Positions 8,205 to 16,812 of a DNA stretch of 56,453 bases are shown here, in pieces; position 1 is the stretch's first letter; each line of letters begins with the position of its first letter. Under the pieces are notes generated by a model. It was not told where the DNA came from, did not search any database, and saw only the letters and a list, made by a program, of their open reading frames with translations. A program made the translations under genes and the position numbers. The DNA lies in the NCBI RefSeq assembly GCF_001280595.1, contig NZ_LITU01000040.1, positions 1-56,453 of the forward strand, given 5' to 3'. This stretch comes from Paenibacillus xylanivorans (GTDB lineage: Bacteria; Bacillota; Bacilli; Paenibacillales; Paenibacillaceae).

Positions 8205-10223
8205 TTAGCCTTTCAAATGAACCTTAAGCACACCGTTCTGATTGGATGTAACATCACCTGTAGTGACCTCCACCCGATCAACCATATCCTGACCGTCTGG
8301 AATAATGATTGGCGTAATGAGCGGATATCCCGCAGCTTCAATCACATTACGGTCGAACTCAAGCAACGTTTGCCCGGCTCTTACCTTCTCTCCAGCTTCA
8401 ACATGCATGGTAAACCCTTCGCCTTTAAGTGATACCGTATTGATCCCGACATGAATCAGAATCTGCAAGCCACTCGCATGCTCAAGAATGACAGCATGTT
8501 TGCTCTTGATGACATGGGCAACCTGAGCATCAAACGGGGCAACGACCTGATTGCCGGAAGGTTCAATAGCCACCCCTTCACCCATTTGTTTCTCTGCAAA
8601 CGCCGGATCAGGTACTTGTTCAAGCGGAACGGCTGTACCTGTTAATGGTGCCATGATTTCCAGCGTATTCACAGGCTCATCCGCCACCTGAGCAGCACTG
8701 CGTGAGCGTTGATTCAGATCTGCATCTGTACTAGCCGTAGTTGTGCGAGAAGCAGATTCAGCTGCAGGCGTTTGACCGCCAGCTACAGTTGCACGATCTG
8801 CGTTGCGTTCTTCTTTTCTCAACTTCGCTCTTCCGAAAATAACAGTCAGTACGAACGGAACAACCAGTACAATCGCCATACCGATGAAGAATACTCCCCA
8901 TTTGTTCGGGAAAATCGACAGGAATCCGGGTACCCCACCTACACCGATAGAGGTGGCCTGAACATTATTCATCGTCAGCAGTACACCGCCGATTGCAGAA
9001 CCGACCATACCGAAGATAAACGGATAACGATAACGGATATTCACCCCGAAGATTGCCGGCTCGGTTACCCCGAGGAAGGCCGAGACGGATGAAGTTGCCG
9101 CAAGTCCTCTCATTTTCTTCTCACGAAGCACGAGCATCATGGCTAGTGCCGCCGAACCTTGCGCGATATTGGATAGTGCCAGCATTGGCCACAGGAATGT
9201 TCCGCCTTGGCTACCAATCAGCTGTACGTCTACCGCCAGGAACGTATGGTGCATTCCTGTAATAACGAGCAATGCGTACAGTCCACCGTAGATCAGACCG
9301 CCCAGAGCCGCGTATGAATCGTAAATATAAATCAAGCCGGATGTAATTCCATTCGCAATGGCAAAGGTAACCGGACCAATGATCGTAAATGCCAGGAAGC
9401 CGGTAATCAATAAGGTGACAGGAGCAACGACCAGCAGTTTGATCGAATCATGTACCCTTTTGTTCAGGAAGATCTCCAACTTGGCAAGCAGATAGGCTGA
9501 TACCAATACCGGCAGAACCTGCCCCTGATAACCGATCTTCTCAATGTGCCAGCCGAACAGGTTCCACGTAGGCACGGTGCCTTCGTTGACAGCATTGGCG
9601 TAGCCATAAGCACTCAGCAAATCGGGATGAACCAGAATCAGACCAAGTACAATCCCGAGCAACGGACTGCCGCCGAACCTAGTTACAGCGGACCAACCAA
9701 TTAACGCAGGCAGGAAGGTAAAAGCTGTGCTCGCGATGGTATTGATAATAGACGCGAGGTCCTTCCATGCTGGATATACATCCACCAGTGATTGGCCATC
9801 AAAGAATATACCTGGCCCTGTCAGAATGTTATTTATACCGAGCAAGAGACCGGCCGTGATGATGGCTGGCAGGATCGGGATGAAGATGTCCGATAGTGTT
9901 TTGATTGCACGCTGGATTGGGTTTTGCTTTTTACCCGCAACGGCCTTCACGTCATCCTTGGAAGCGCGCTCACCCCCGGTAATCTGAATCATTTCATCAT
10001 ACACTTTATCCACAAGGCCCGGTCCGATTACTACCTGGAATTGTCCTTGAGAGGAGAACTGGCCTTTGACTAGATCGTTCTGCTCCAGACTCTCCGTATC
10101 TACTTTACTTTCGTCGTACAGGGCGAATCGGAGTCGTGTGACACAATGCGTTGCAGCTTCAATATTTTCTTTGCCGCCGACCGCGCGTACGATCTCCTCA
10201 ACCTGTTTTTTATCCATTGCCAT
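8205..10223 (-). CDS. treP: PTS trehalose-specific transporter EIIBCA
   Basis: Phosphotransferase permease that imports trehalose as trehalose 6-phosphate. In order: EIIB (about residues 1-85, phospho-Cys in ATHCVTRLRF); a polytopic EIIC (about 105-465, including ITGMHHTFLAVD and the FLGVTEPAIFG motif); a Gln/Thr/Ala-rich linker; and a C-terminal EIIA of the glucose type (about 525-672, phospho-His in LIHVGINTV). With EIIA fused it needs only HPr as donor. B. subtilis TreP, from memory, lacks its own EIIA. The frame runs to 10238, but only ATG 10223 (or 10217) has a ribosome-site-like GGGAAGTG. It lies 29 bp behind treA in the same operon. The sugar is assigned mainly from the neighbour. Confidence 0.88.
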   Translation of the reverse strand: MAMDKKQVEEIVRAVGGKENIEAATHCVTRLRFALYDESKVDTESLEQNDLVKGQFSSQGQFQVVIGPGLVDKVYDEMIQITGGERASKDDVKAVAGKKQNPIQRAIKTLSDIFIPILPAIITAGLLLGINNILTGPGIFFDGQSLVDVYPAWKDLASIINTIASTAFTFLPALIGWSAVTRFGGSPLLGIVLGLILVHPDLLSAYGYANAVNEGTVPTWNLFGWHIEKIGYQGQVLPVLVSAYLLAKLEIFLNKRVHDSIKLLVVAPVTLLITGFLAFTIIGPVTFAIANGITSGLIYIYDSYAALGGLIYGGLYALLVITGMHHTFLAVDVQLIGSQGGTFLWPMLALSNIAQGSAALAMMLVLREKKMRGLAATSSVSAFLGVTEPAIFGVNIRYRYPFIFGMVGSAIGGVLLTMNNVQATSIGVGGVPGFLSIFPNKWGVFFIGMAIVLVVPFVLTVIFGRAKLRKEERNADRATVAGGQTPAAESASRTTTASTDADLNQRSRSAAQVADEPVNTLEIMAPLTGTAVPLEQVPDPAFAEKQMGEGVAIEPSGNQVVAPFDAQVAHVIKSKHAVILEHASGLQILIHVGINTVSLKGEGFTMHVEAGEKVRAGQTLLEFDRNVIEAAGYPLITPIIIPDGQDMVDRVEVTTGDVTSNQNGVLKVHLKG

Positions 10224-10252
10224 ATTGTCACTTCCCATTTATATAATGTGAA

Positions 10253-11974
10253 TTAGTCCTGTTGCGGTACAAGCCACATATAGGATGAATACGGGCTAAG
10301 AGAAATTTCTTGCTTCAGTGCAGGCGATACTTCTGTATTGCCAATCAGCAACTCTGCTGATTTACCCGCAATGTGATCATTCCAGACAGCATCCGAGAAA
10401 GCAAAAGTTACATCCCGCTTGCTGAAGTTGGATACTACAATCAGCGTCTCGCTTCCATTGGTCCGCGCATATGCAAACACATCCGGATGTGCATCGTCCA
10501 AACGTTCATACAAACCATCAGTCAGAACACGAACCTGTTTGCGCAGAGCAATCAGCTTGCGGTAGTGATAATAAATCGAATTCGGGTCAGCCATCTGCTG
10601 CGCCACGTGAATCGACGGATATCGTTCATCCACTTTGATCCACGGTGTACCCGTAGTAAATCCGGCATTCTCGCTTCCATCCCATTGCATCGGTGTCCGG
10701 GAATTGTCCCGGGAACGCTCCTTCACAATTTGCAATGCTTCCTCAGCAGATTTGCCCCGTTCTTCCTGAAGCAGTCGGTACATATTTGTCGATTCAATAT
10801 CACGGAACTCGCTAACATCGTTCCAGACCGGATTCGGCATGCCGATCTCTTCGCCCTGGTATACGTAAGGTGTTCCCTGCATGCCATGAATGGTCGTAGC
10901 AAGCATTTTGGCACTCTCAGCACGATAATCGCCATCATCAGCGAAACGAGACAACGCCCGCGGTTGATCATGGTTGTTCAAGAACAACGCATTCCATCCC
11001 CCGCCTGCCTGCATGCCGATCTGCCACTCACTGAACAGCTGCTTCATCGCTTCAAAATCGTAAGGCATCAGCTCCCACTTCTGTCCGTTCGGATAGTCCA
11101 CTTTCAGATGGTGGAAGTTAAACGTCATGGAGAACTCCCGGGAAGCAGGGTTCGAATATTTAATACAGTGCTCCAGCGTAGTCGAGGACATCTCCCCAAC
11201 CGTTACCATATTGTATGGTCCAAACACCTCTTCATACATCTCTGTAATGTACTCGTGCACTCGTGGTCCATCGGTGTAGAACTTACGTCCGTCGCCTGGG
11301 GAAACGCTACCATCATCATCGGGGAAACGCTGGTCCTTGGAGATCAGATTGATGACGTCCATACGGAAACCATCTACACCCTTCTCCGCCCAGAACTTGA
11401 TCATGTCCTGTACTGCCTTGCGTACCTGCTCGTTCTCCCAATTCAAATCAGCCTGTGTTTTGTCAAACAAGGTCAGGAAATATTGTCCTGTCTGCTCATC
11501 AAACTGCCAGGCAGGTCCGCCGAACTTGGATTGCCAGTTATTCGGCACACCACCGTCCGAAGCAGGGTCCTTCCAAATATAATAATCGCGATAAGGGTTT
11601 TCCTTGGAAGAGCGTGATTGCTGGAACCACTCATGATCCGTAGAAGAGTGATTTACCACAATATCAATCATCAGCTTCATGTCACGTGCCTTCAGACCTT
11701 TAAGCAATTCGTCAAAATCCTCCATCGTACCAAAATCAGGATTAATCCGATAATAGTCCGCTACGTCATAACCGTTATCATGCTGTGGAGAGACATATAC
11801 GGGCTGCAGCCACACGATATCAATACCGAGATGCTGCAAATAATCCAGCTTTTCGGTCAATCCCCGAATGTCTCCGGTACCCGATCCAGTTGTATCGTTG
11901 AAGCTCTTGGGATATACCTGATACACCGTGGAGGTTTTCCACCACGATGATGAAGTTGTGTTGGTTGAACTCAT
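10253..11974 (-). CDS. treA: Alpha,alpha-phosphotrehalase (trehalose-6-phosphate hydrolase)
   Basis: A 573-residue cytosolic GH13 enzyme that splits trehalose 6-phosphate into glucose and glucose 6-phosphate. Catalytic motifs of the (beta/alpha)8 barrel are visible: VVNHSS, DGFRMDVINL (Asp nucleophile), VGEMSS (Glu acid/base) and LNNHDQPR (third Asp). The HDNGYDV motif and the length are usual for TreA/TreC. ATG 11974 is preceded by GGAGG seven bases upstream. It is the first gene of treA-treP, under a promoter whose -35 overlaps a TreR-like operator. No treR gene lies in the window, so the repressor must be elsewhere. It is distinguished from the oligo-glucosidase at 13,854 by its PTS partner. 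Confidence 0.93.
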   Translation of the reverse strand: MSSTNTTSSSWWKTSTVYQVYPKSFNDTTGSGTGDIRGLTEKLDYLQHLGIDIVWLQPVYVSPQHDNGYDVADYYRINPDFGTMEDFDELLKGLKARDMKLMIDIVVNHSSTDHEWFQQSRSSKENPYRDYYIWKDPASDGGVPNNWQSKFGGPAWQFDEQTGQYFLTLFDKTQADLNWENEQVRKAVQDMIKFWAEKGVDGFRMDVINLISKDQRFPDDDGSVSPGDGRKFYTDGPRVHEYITEMYEEVFGPYNMVTVGEMSSTTLEHCIKYSNPASREFSMTFNFHHLKVDYPNGQKWELMPYDFEAMKQLFSEWQIGMQAGGGWNALFLNNHDQPRALSRFADDGDYRAESAKMLATTIHGMQGTPYVYQGEEIGMPNPVWNDVSEFRDIESTNMYRLLQEERGKSAEEALQIVKERSRDNSRTPMQWDGSENAGFTTGTPWIKVDERYPSIHVAQQMADPNSIYYHYRKLIALRKQVRVLTDGLYERLDDAHPDVFAYARTNGSETLIVVSNFSKRDVTFAFSDAVWNDHIAGKSAELLIGNTEVSPALKQEISLSPYSSYMWLVPQQD

Positions 11975-12033
11975 GTTAACGCCTCCAATAAATTGTATTG
12001 CTTATATGGTTCTCTTGGCCTAACTTCATTTAT

Positions 12034-12063
12034 ATATTACATAACTAAACATGTATATACAAG
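12034..12063 (-). promoter_or_regulatory. treA promoter with overlapping TreR-like operator
   Basis: On the minus strand TTGTAT (12057-12062), a 17-bp spacer and TAATAT (12034-12039) form a good sigma-A promoter. The -35 lies inside the near-palindrome CTTGTATATACATG (12050-12063), which closely resembles the TTGTATATACAA operator of the GntR-type repressor TreR. Binding there would block polymerase. Operator identity is from memory of B. subtilis TreR. Confidence 0.7.
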
Positions 12064-12180
12064 TTGAAACTTCAATATGCTATCTTTTTCCTCTTCTACA
12101 CATTCCCCATTAATGATTGCTCTGTAACATTTATTTTGCTGCTTGCGTTCGAGAACTCCATGATATCTGTATCTAAAACG

Positions 12181-12227
12181 AAAAAAACCGTCTGTCACCC
12201 CATGATTTCATGCGGGGTAAACAGACG
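12181..12227 (-). terminator. Terminator downstream of the symporter pseudogene
   Basis: A GTCTGT and CCCCATG stem-loop is followed on the minus strand by a run of seven T. It is placed about 60 bp past the ancestral stop of the gltP-like pseudogene. Confidence 0.65.
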
Positions 12228-12288
12228 ACTCAAATTCAAAGCTATAATGAGTTAAAACTTCATACGAAGCTCGTTTACTTCCTGTTTC

Positions 12289-12920
12289 TTACAGCATATC
12301 CGTTAAAACCATTCCTTGTCCCTGTTCCCTTTTATTCAACTTCACCGAGGACAAGGACGCTTGTTCTTCTCTTTCCAGCTCTTCGGCACTAATCTCCCCG
12401 GAAAGCACAGCCCGCATGCGTTATTGATCCAACAACCCTTCCCATTTTGCCACTACAAATGCTGCAACACAGTTACCCATCAAATTCGTGAATACCCGCA
12501 TGGTATCCATGAAACGATCCGCACCGAGCACATTAAGGCAACAGCAGCTACCGGAAATGCATTCAGGGCCGCTGCTGTAGCAGACAAAGCAAGGAATGCG
12601 GAGCCAGGTACACCCGCCATACCTTTGGAGCTAAGCATCAACACCAGTAAAATCGTAATCTCTTGTCCCAGTGTCAGATCAATGCCAACCGCCTGAGCCA
12701 GAAAAACGGTCGCCAGCGACAGGTAGATCGAGGCTCCTTCCAGATTGAACGAGTACCCTGTTGGGACCACGAGGCCGACGACAGCACGATCACAGCCAGC
12801 TTTGGTCAGCTTGTCCATCATTCGGGGCATAACGACTTCCGAGGAACCTGTGCCAATCGCCAGCATCACTTCGGAACGTGTATATTTTACGAATTGCAGA
12901 AAGTTCAGTTGGAGCGTACA
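12289..12920 (-). pseudogene. Dicarboxylate/amino acid:cation symporter (GltP/DctA family), degraded 3' part
   Basis: The C-terminal part of a sodium/proton-dependent glutamate or C4-dicarboxylate symporter. Recognisable motifs are [47 protein letters not shown] and [17 protein letters not shown]. At least three lesions are visible. (1) The first half of the gene is missing; similarity ends near 12,911, just before the terminator of the next gene. (2) A one-base deletion near 12,535 moves the reading from VALM into the frame of VLGADRFMD. (3) A TAA at 12,421-12,423 replaces what was probably CAA. After it the frame remains open for about 43 more codons, rich in Glu and Leu, to the old stop at 12,289. 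It is certainly not functional. Confidence 0.85.
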
Positions 12921-12936
12921 AAATTGAACTTGAAAC

Positions 12937-12987
12937 CGAAAAAAAGACGAATATCACGTCAGTTTTCTTGACGTGATATTCGTCTTT
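12937..12987 (-). terminator. Strong terminator after the UPF0173 hydrolase gene
   Basis: Perfect 19-bp arms (12943-12961 and 12969-12987) enclose a 7-nt loop, followed on the minus strand by a long T run. Confidence 0.85.
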
Positions 12988-13029
12988 AGCCGTTATTTCT
13001 TTTATTGTTGAACAGTACTTAATAGACTA

Positions 13030-13722
13030 TTAGAGAGTAAGGGACTGTCCCGGTGCCAGCACACAGCCTTCCAGACCTTTCTCAGCCAGTTGCTGAACGA
13101 AGCGTTCCGCATCCTGACGAATGATCGGGAATGTATCATAATGCACCGGAATCGTCAGCTTAGCATTGAACCATTCAGCGGCTTGAAGTGCATCCTCCGG
13201 TCCCATGGTGAAATGTCCGCCAATAGGCAGTAATGCTACGTCGATATCATGGCGATCACCAATCATTTTCATATCACCGAACAAGCTAGTATCACCGGCA
13301 TGCAAAATGGTTTTGCCACCAATGTTAATAATATATCCTGCAGGCAATCCTGCGTACATGATTCGTTGTTCCTCTTCCAGCACGATCCCGGACGTATGAA
13401 AAGCCTGAATCATTTTGGCTTGGGCAAAACCAAGATCCACCGTTCCACCCATGTTCATGCCTATGGTGTCCAGACCTTTCCATGACATATATGTAGCTAG
13501 CTCCACAATCGCAACCACCTTGGCATGATTAGCCTTGGCAATTGGTTCAGCATCTAGAATGTGATCCATATGTGCATGTGTCAGCAAAACAGCATCGGTC
13601 TTAATATCTTCCGGTTTGGTAACAGCAAGTTCGTTGCCACGCAGGAAAGGATCAATGATCAACGACTTCTCTTCTGTACCCAGTTGTACACTGGAGTGTC
13701 CGTGGAAGGTAATTTTCAGCAA
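13030..13722 (-). CDS. UPF0173 metal-dependent hydrolase (YtkL type)
   Basis: A 230-residue metallo-beta-lactamase-fold protein. The metal motif THAHMDH is at about residues 48-54, with LHAGDTSLFGD and PVHYDTFP further on supplying further ligands. It matches the UPF0173 family (B. subtilis YtkL) in length and in the opening MLKITFHGHSSV. Its substrate is unknown. ATG 13722 has an AGGAGG-like site. It is a single gene bounded downstream by a perfect terminator, and its upstream neighbour malL is 131 bp away on the same strand. Confidence 0.88.
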   Translation of the reverse strand: MLKITFHGHSSVQLGTEEKSLIIDPFLRGNELAVTKPEDIKTDAVLLTHAHMDHILDAEPIAKANHAKVVAIVELATYMSWKGLDTIGMNMGGTVDLGFAQAKMIQAFHTSGIVLEEEQRIMYAGLPAGYIINIGGKTILHAGDTSLFGDMKMIGDRHDIDVALLPIGGHFTMGPEDALQAAEWFNAKLTIPVHYDTFPIIRQDAERFVQQLAEKGLEGCVLAPGQSLTL

Positions 13723-13853
13723 CTTGTTGTCCTCCTACATATGTGTTCATTTGATTTTTAACATGGATTGAATCTATGCTGGAGCAAAATCCCCATTTAA
13801 AATCATCCTATTTAATTATAAATCAAACCTCTTCTTCAAAGCAAAATTGTACC

Positions 13854-15545
13854 TCATCGCTGCATTCGATAAATCCGTGCTTCATAAGGCTGAAGAAGAA
13901 TCGCGCCCTTATCGGTGGAATAACGTCTGCTTACATTGCTGATGACCGTCTTGGCATTCTCATCGTTCCAACCCTCAGGCCACTGCATCTCGGGCTCATG
14001 CTCGCGGAAATTCAGGATAACCAGCATCTGCTCTTCATCCAGCGTCCGGGTGTAGGCATAGATATCGGGATCATCCGGCAAAAGTAACTCATATGCCCCA
14101 TAGATGAGCACTTTATGTTGTTTGCGAAGTGCGATTAGTTTACGGTAATAATGCAAAATGGACTGGGGATCACGTTCGGCATCCGCCACATTAATCTCAG
14201 GATAATTCTCGTTCACCTGAATCCATGGCTCACCATCCGTAAATCCCGCATGCTTGGTATCATCCCACTGCATTGGCGTACGGGCATTATCACGACTCTT
14301 GCGCCAGATCGCTTGCATGACTTCATGCTTCGCCCGCCCCTGACCAATATGCTGCCGATAATAATTCATCGTTTCAATATCCCGATAATCCTCAATATCA
14401 AGGAAAGCAACGTTAGTCATGCCGATTTCTTCCCCTTGATAGATATAAGGCGTACCTTCCAGGGTAAGCATCCATGTAGCCAGCATCTGGGCAGATCGCA
14501 CCCTGTACTTCCCATCATTACCGAAGCGGGATACCGGACGGGGTTGGTCGTGATTGCCCATGTAATTAGCATTCCAGCCTCTGTCATGCAGCACGGTTTG
14601 CCAACGGCTCATAATTTCTTTCAGTTCGGGCAGCTTCCAATCCCGATGGTTCCATTTGCCGATTCCGGACGATTGGGCGTCCACAAACATATGCTCAAAC
14701 TGAAACACCATATTGAGCTCATTCCGATCTGTCCCCACATAGGCCAGCGCCTGTTCCGGTCCAAGCCCGGAAGTCTCTCCAACCGTCATTGGACCATAAG
14801 GCTTCAGGATCATGTCGTTGAGTTTGTTCAGAATTGAATGCACCTGTTCGAGGTTTGAAAAAAGCTGGTACGCAGGAACGACCGGCAGATTATCCGGATT
14901 ATGTGCGCTGGGTAACCCCTCTGCCTTGGCGATATGCGCCACTGCATCGAAACGGAAACCATCCACACCTTTTTGCAACCACCAATGCACCATCTCATAC
15001 ATCTCTTCTGCCATCTGTGCATTGTTCCAATTCAGGTCAGGCTGGTGTTCAGTATAGAGATGCAAATAATATTCATTTGTCTCCGGATCATGCTTCCACA
15101 CAGAACCCCCGAAGTAGGACTCCCAGTTGTTTGGAACTTGACCATTTTTTCCTGAACGCCAAATATAATAATCCCGTTTCGGATTCACTTGCGATGAACG
15201 TGATTCGGCAAACCAAGCGTGTTCATCCGATGTATGATTCAGCACCAGATCCATCATGATCTTGAGACCACGCTTGTGTGCTTCAGCCAGCAAACGGTCA
15301 AAATCCTCCATCGTGCCATATTTGCGTAAGATGGAGTAATAATCACGGATATCATATCCGTTATCATGACCAGGTGAATCGTAGATTGGACAGATCCAAA
15401 TCACATCCACGCCCAGCCCAGTCAAATAATCGAGCTTGTCATATATCCCCTGCAAGTCACCCTGACCGTCCCCATCCGAATCTTTGAAGCTGTTGGGATA
15501 GATCTGGTACACTACACTCTCTTTCCACCAAACGATATAGACCAC
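13854..15545 (-). CDS. malL: Oligo-1,6-glucosidase / alpha-glucosidase (GH13)
   Basis: A 563-residue cytosolic GH13 enzyme (subfamily 31 type) that releases glucose from isomalto-oligosaccharides and short alpha-glucans. Catalytic motifs: DLVLNHTS, DGFRFDAVAHI (nucleophile Asp), VGETSG (Glu) and MGNHDQPRPVSRFG (Asp). It is about 50% alike by eye to the neighbouring treA product, so the two are paralogues. The frame starts at GTG 15545, with only a weak AAAGCGAG site; no better in-frame start exists because the conserved WWKESVVYQIYP follows immediately. No PTS or ABC partner is adjacent. The exact substrate (isomaltose, maltose or sucrose) cannot be told from sequence. Confidence 0.85.
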   Translation of the reverse strand: MVYIVWWKESVVYQIYPNSFKDSDGDGQGDLQGIYDKLDYLTGLGVDVIWICPIYDSPGHDNGYDIRDYYSILRKYGTMEDFDRLLAEAHKRGLKIMMDLVLNHTSDEHAWFAESRSSQVNPKRDYYIWRSGKNGQVPNNWESYFGGSVWKHDPETNEYYLHLYTEHQPDLNWNNAQMAEEMYEMVHWWLQKGVDGFRFDAVAHIAKAEGLPSAHNPDNLPVVPAYQLFSNLEQVHSILNKLNDMILKPYGPMTVGETSGLGPEQALAYVGTDRNELNMVFQFEHMFVDAQSSGIGKWNHRDWKLPELKEIMSRWQTVLHDRGWNANYMGNHDQPRPVSRFGNDGKYRVRSAQMLATWMLTLEGTPYIYQGEEIGMTNVAFLDIEDYRDIETMNYYRQHIGQGRAKHEVMQAIWRKSRDNARTPMQWDDTKHAGFTDGEPWIQVNENYPEINVADAERDPQSILHYYRKLIALRKQHKVLIYGAYELLLPDDPDIYAYTRTLDEEQMLVILNFREHEPEMQWPEGWNDENAKTVISNVSRRYSTDKGAILLQPYEARIYRMQR

Positions 15546-15665
15546 CTCGCTTTCATCACTCTTTACTATATAACCCGTTAGTATGTTTTATCCGAAATGT
15601 CCCTCTTATAAACAGAAAAGATCCAGTAACATAAAAAGACCCGATCCTTGACCGCTATTCGCAGT

Positions 15666-16124
15666 TCAATTTCGAGTCCTTCTCTGAGAGAAGATGAAAA
15701 AGGCAAACCCTATGTATCCAATCCAGGCACCCATTGTATTCAAAATAATGTCATCAACATCAAATGAGCCAACACGGGTAATCAATTGTATAACCTCAAC
15801 AGCAAATAAAAGTAAGACGACAACTCCTGTAAAAGGTAAAATCTTTCGGTACCTGCGGAACAACCACGGGATCCATATCCCAAGCGGGATGAACAAGATA
15901 ATGTTCCCAAACAGGTTCTTCACCCAGGCTTCCGTATGGTATCTGTTCTTTTCAAAAAGAAGAGACTTGATTGTCTCTAATGGTACCAGATTATATTGAT
16001 AATTCACGCCAGGCGTTCTCCCGCTGACAAAGAGCAAGTTACCCATAATCAGCACGTATAATGTTGCCATACAGGCAACGATTGCCAGCATCCATATGGA
16101 GTGGAGCCACGAATCTTCGTTCAT
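15666..16124 (-). CDS. VanZ-family membrane protein
   Basis: A 152-residue protein with four to five transmembrane helices and the VanZ-like signature. NLVPLETIK follows the first helix, then NLFGNIILFIPLGIWIP, EVIQLITRVGSFDVDD and DIILNTMGAWIGY. VanZ-like proteins are widespread; the founding member gives low-level teicoplanin resistance, and the role of most is unknown. ATG 16124 is in place, and the 540-nt stretch upstream contains only a gene remnant. It is probably monocistronic. Confidence 0.82.
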   Translation of the reverse strand: MNEDSWLHSIWMLAIVACMATLYVLIMGNLLFVSGRTPGVNYQYNLVPLETIKSLLFEKNRYHTEAWVKNLFGNIILFIPLGIWIPWLFRRYRKILPFTGVVVLLLFAVEVIQLITRVGSFDVDDIILNTMGAWIGYIGFAFFIFSQRRTRN

Positions 16125-16189
16125 TTCCTGAAATCCTCCGACCTTTTTTCCGCGGAGCGGTAAGGTCTATTTTAACGGGATATAGATCT

Positions 16190-16303
16190 TCATGTCCAGC
16201 TACCATAAATCATTTTGCGGATACCTTGTCCCGACCCTTCCACCGTGAACTCGGCGTATAAACCGCCAGGAATTTCAATGGAAAGATAGCCAGGTTTCAG
16301 TAC
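16190..16303 (-). pseudogene. Fragment resembling an AraC effector-binding (GyrI-like) domain
   Basis: One minus-strand frame of about 38 codons reads GYLSIEIPGGLYAEFTVEG and then IRKMIYGSWT before a TGA at 16190-16192. The IPGGxYAxF and IYGSW pattern is typical of the GyrI-like effector-binding domains at the C-terminus of AraC-type regulators. Those domains normally continue with a proline-rich turn after GSW. No start or other domain is present. It is probably a relic; identification rests on a short pattern. Confidence 0.4.
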
Positions 16304-16611
16304 TTTTTCTTATATCCCTAGTCACCGTAAAACATAGTTACCTAAACAGAACCTAAACTACAGCAGCATAAATTAAGCTGGTTTTCATCCATTTGGTTAG
16401 CTTCTATTTAACTTGGGCTACTAGAATTGTAAATGAGGGAGCAATCCAAATATGTTCCTCATCATCGTAGCTTCTGTTGGATTTCTGGATCATTCTCTGT
16501 TAATAAAGTGTTAATTTCTTTTCGCGTTGCCAGCTTAATGAGACTGTTGTTGCGCCTAGTGGTTGGATAAAATTAGTACAGAGAAAATAAAATTTGCGAA
16601 AAGGAGGACGC

Positions 16612-16744
16612 ATGATCCTAACCATAAAAGTGCTCGTTGAAGGTGGGGGGGAATGAAAAGCTGAACGTACACAACCTTTGTATTAAACTCCGCAATTTTG
16701 TCGGCACTGTTTCCAAAGAATTTGCGGGACTATATCTTGACTAA
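16612..16744 (+). pseudogene. Candidate small gene broken at a run of seven G
   Basis: ATG 16612 follows an excellent AAAAGGAGG site and reads MILTIKVLVEGGGE, then stops at TGA 16654-16656. If the seven-G run at about 16645-16651 were one base shorter, the frame would continue (NEKLNVHNL..., ending LYLD) to TAA 16742-16744, giving about 43 residues. The good ribosome site argues for a once-real gene. The product is not recognised. The G-run may be a true mutation or a sequencing error. Confidence 0.3.
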
Positions 16745-16812
16745 ATCGAAGTTAAAATCATAAGAAAACAAGAGCAATGAAAAAACATTATTTTATAGTG
16801 GGAGTGTTTATA

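Noticed and set aside
10373..11617. 414-residue open frame antisense to treA
   Set aside because: It lies entirely within treA on the other strand, has no ribosome site and no family resemblance; long antisense frames are common in GC-balanced GH13 genes.
13854..15545. A second trehalose-6-phosphate hydrolase
   Set aside because: Although paralogous to treA, it lies outside the treA-treP operon and resembles oligo-1,6-glucosidases in its motifs; malL is the better call.
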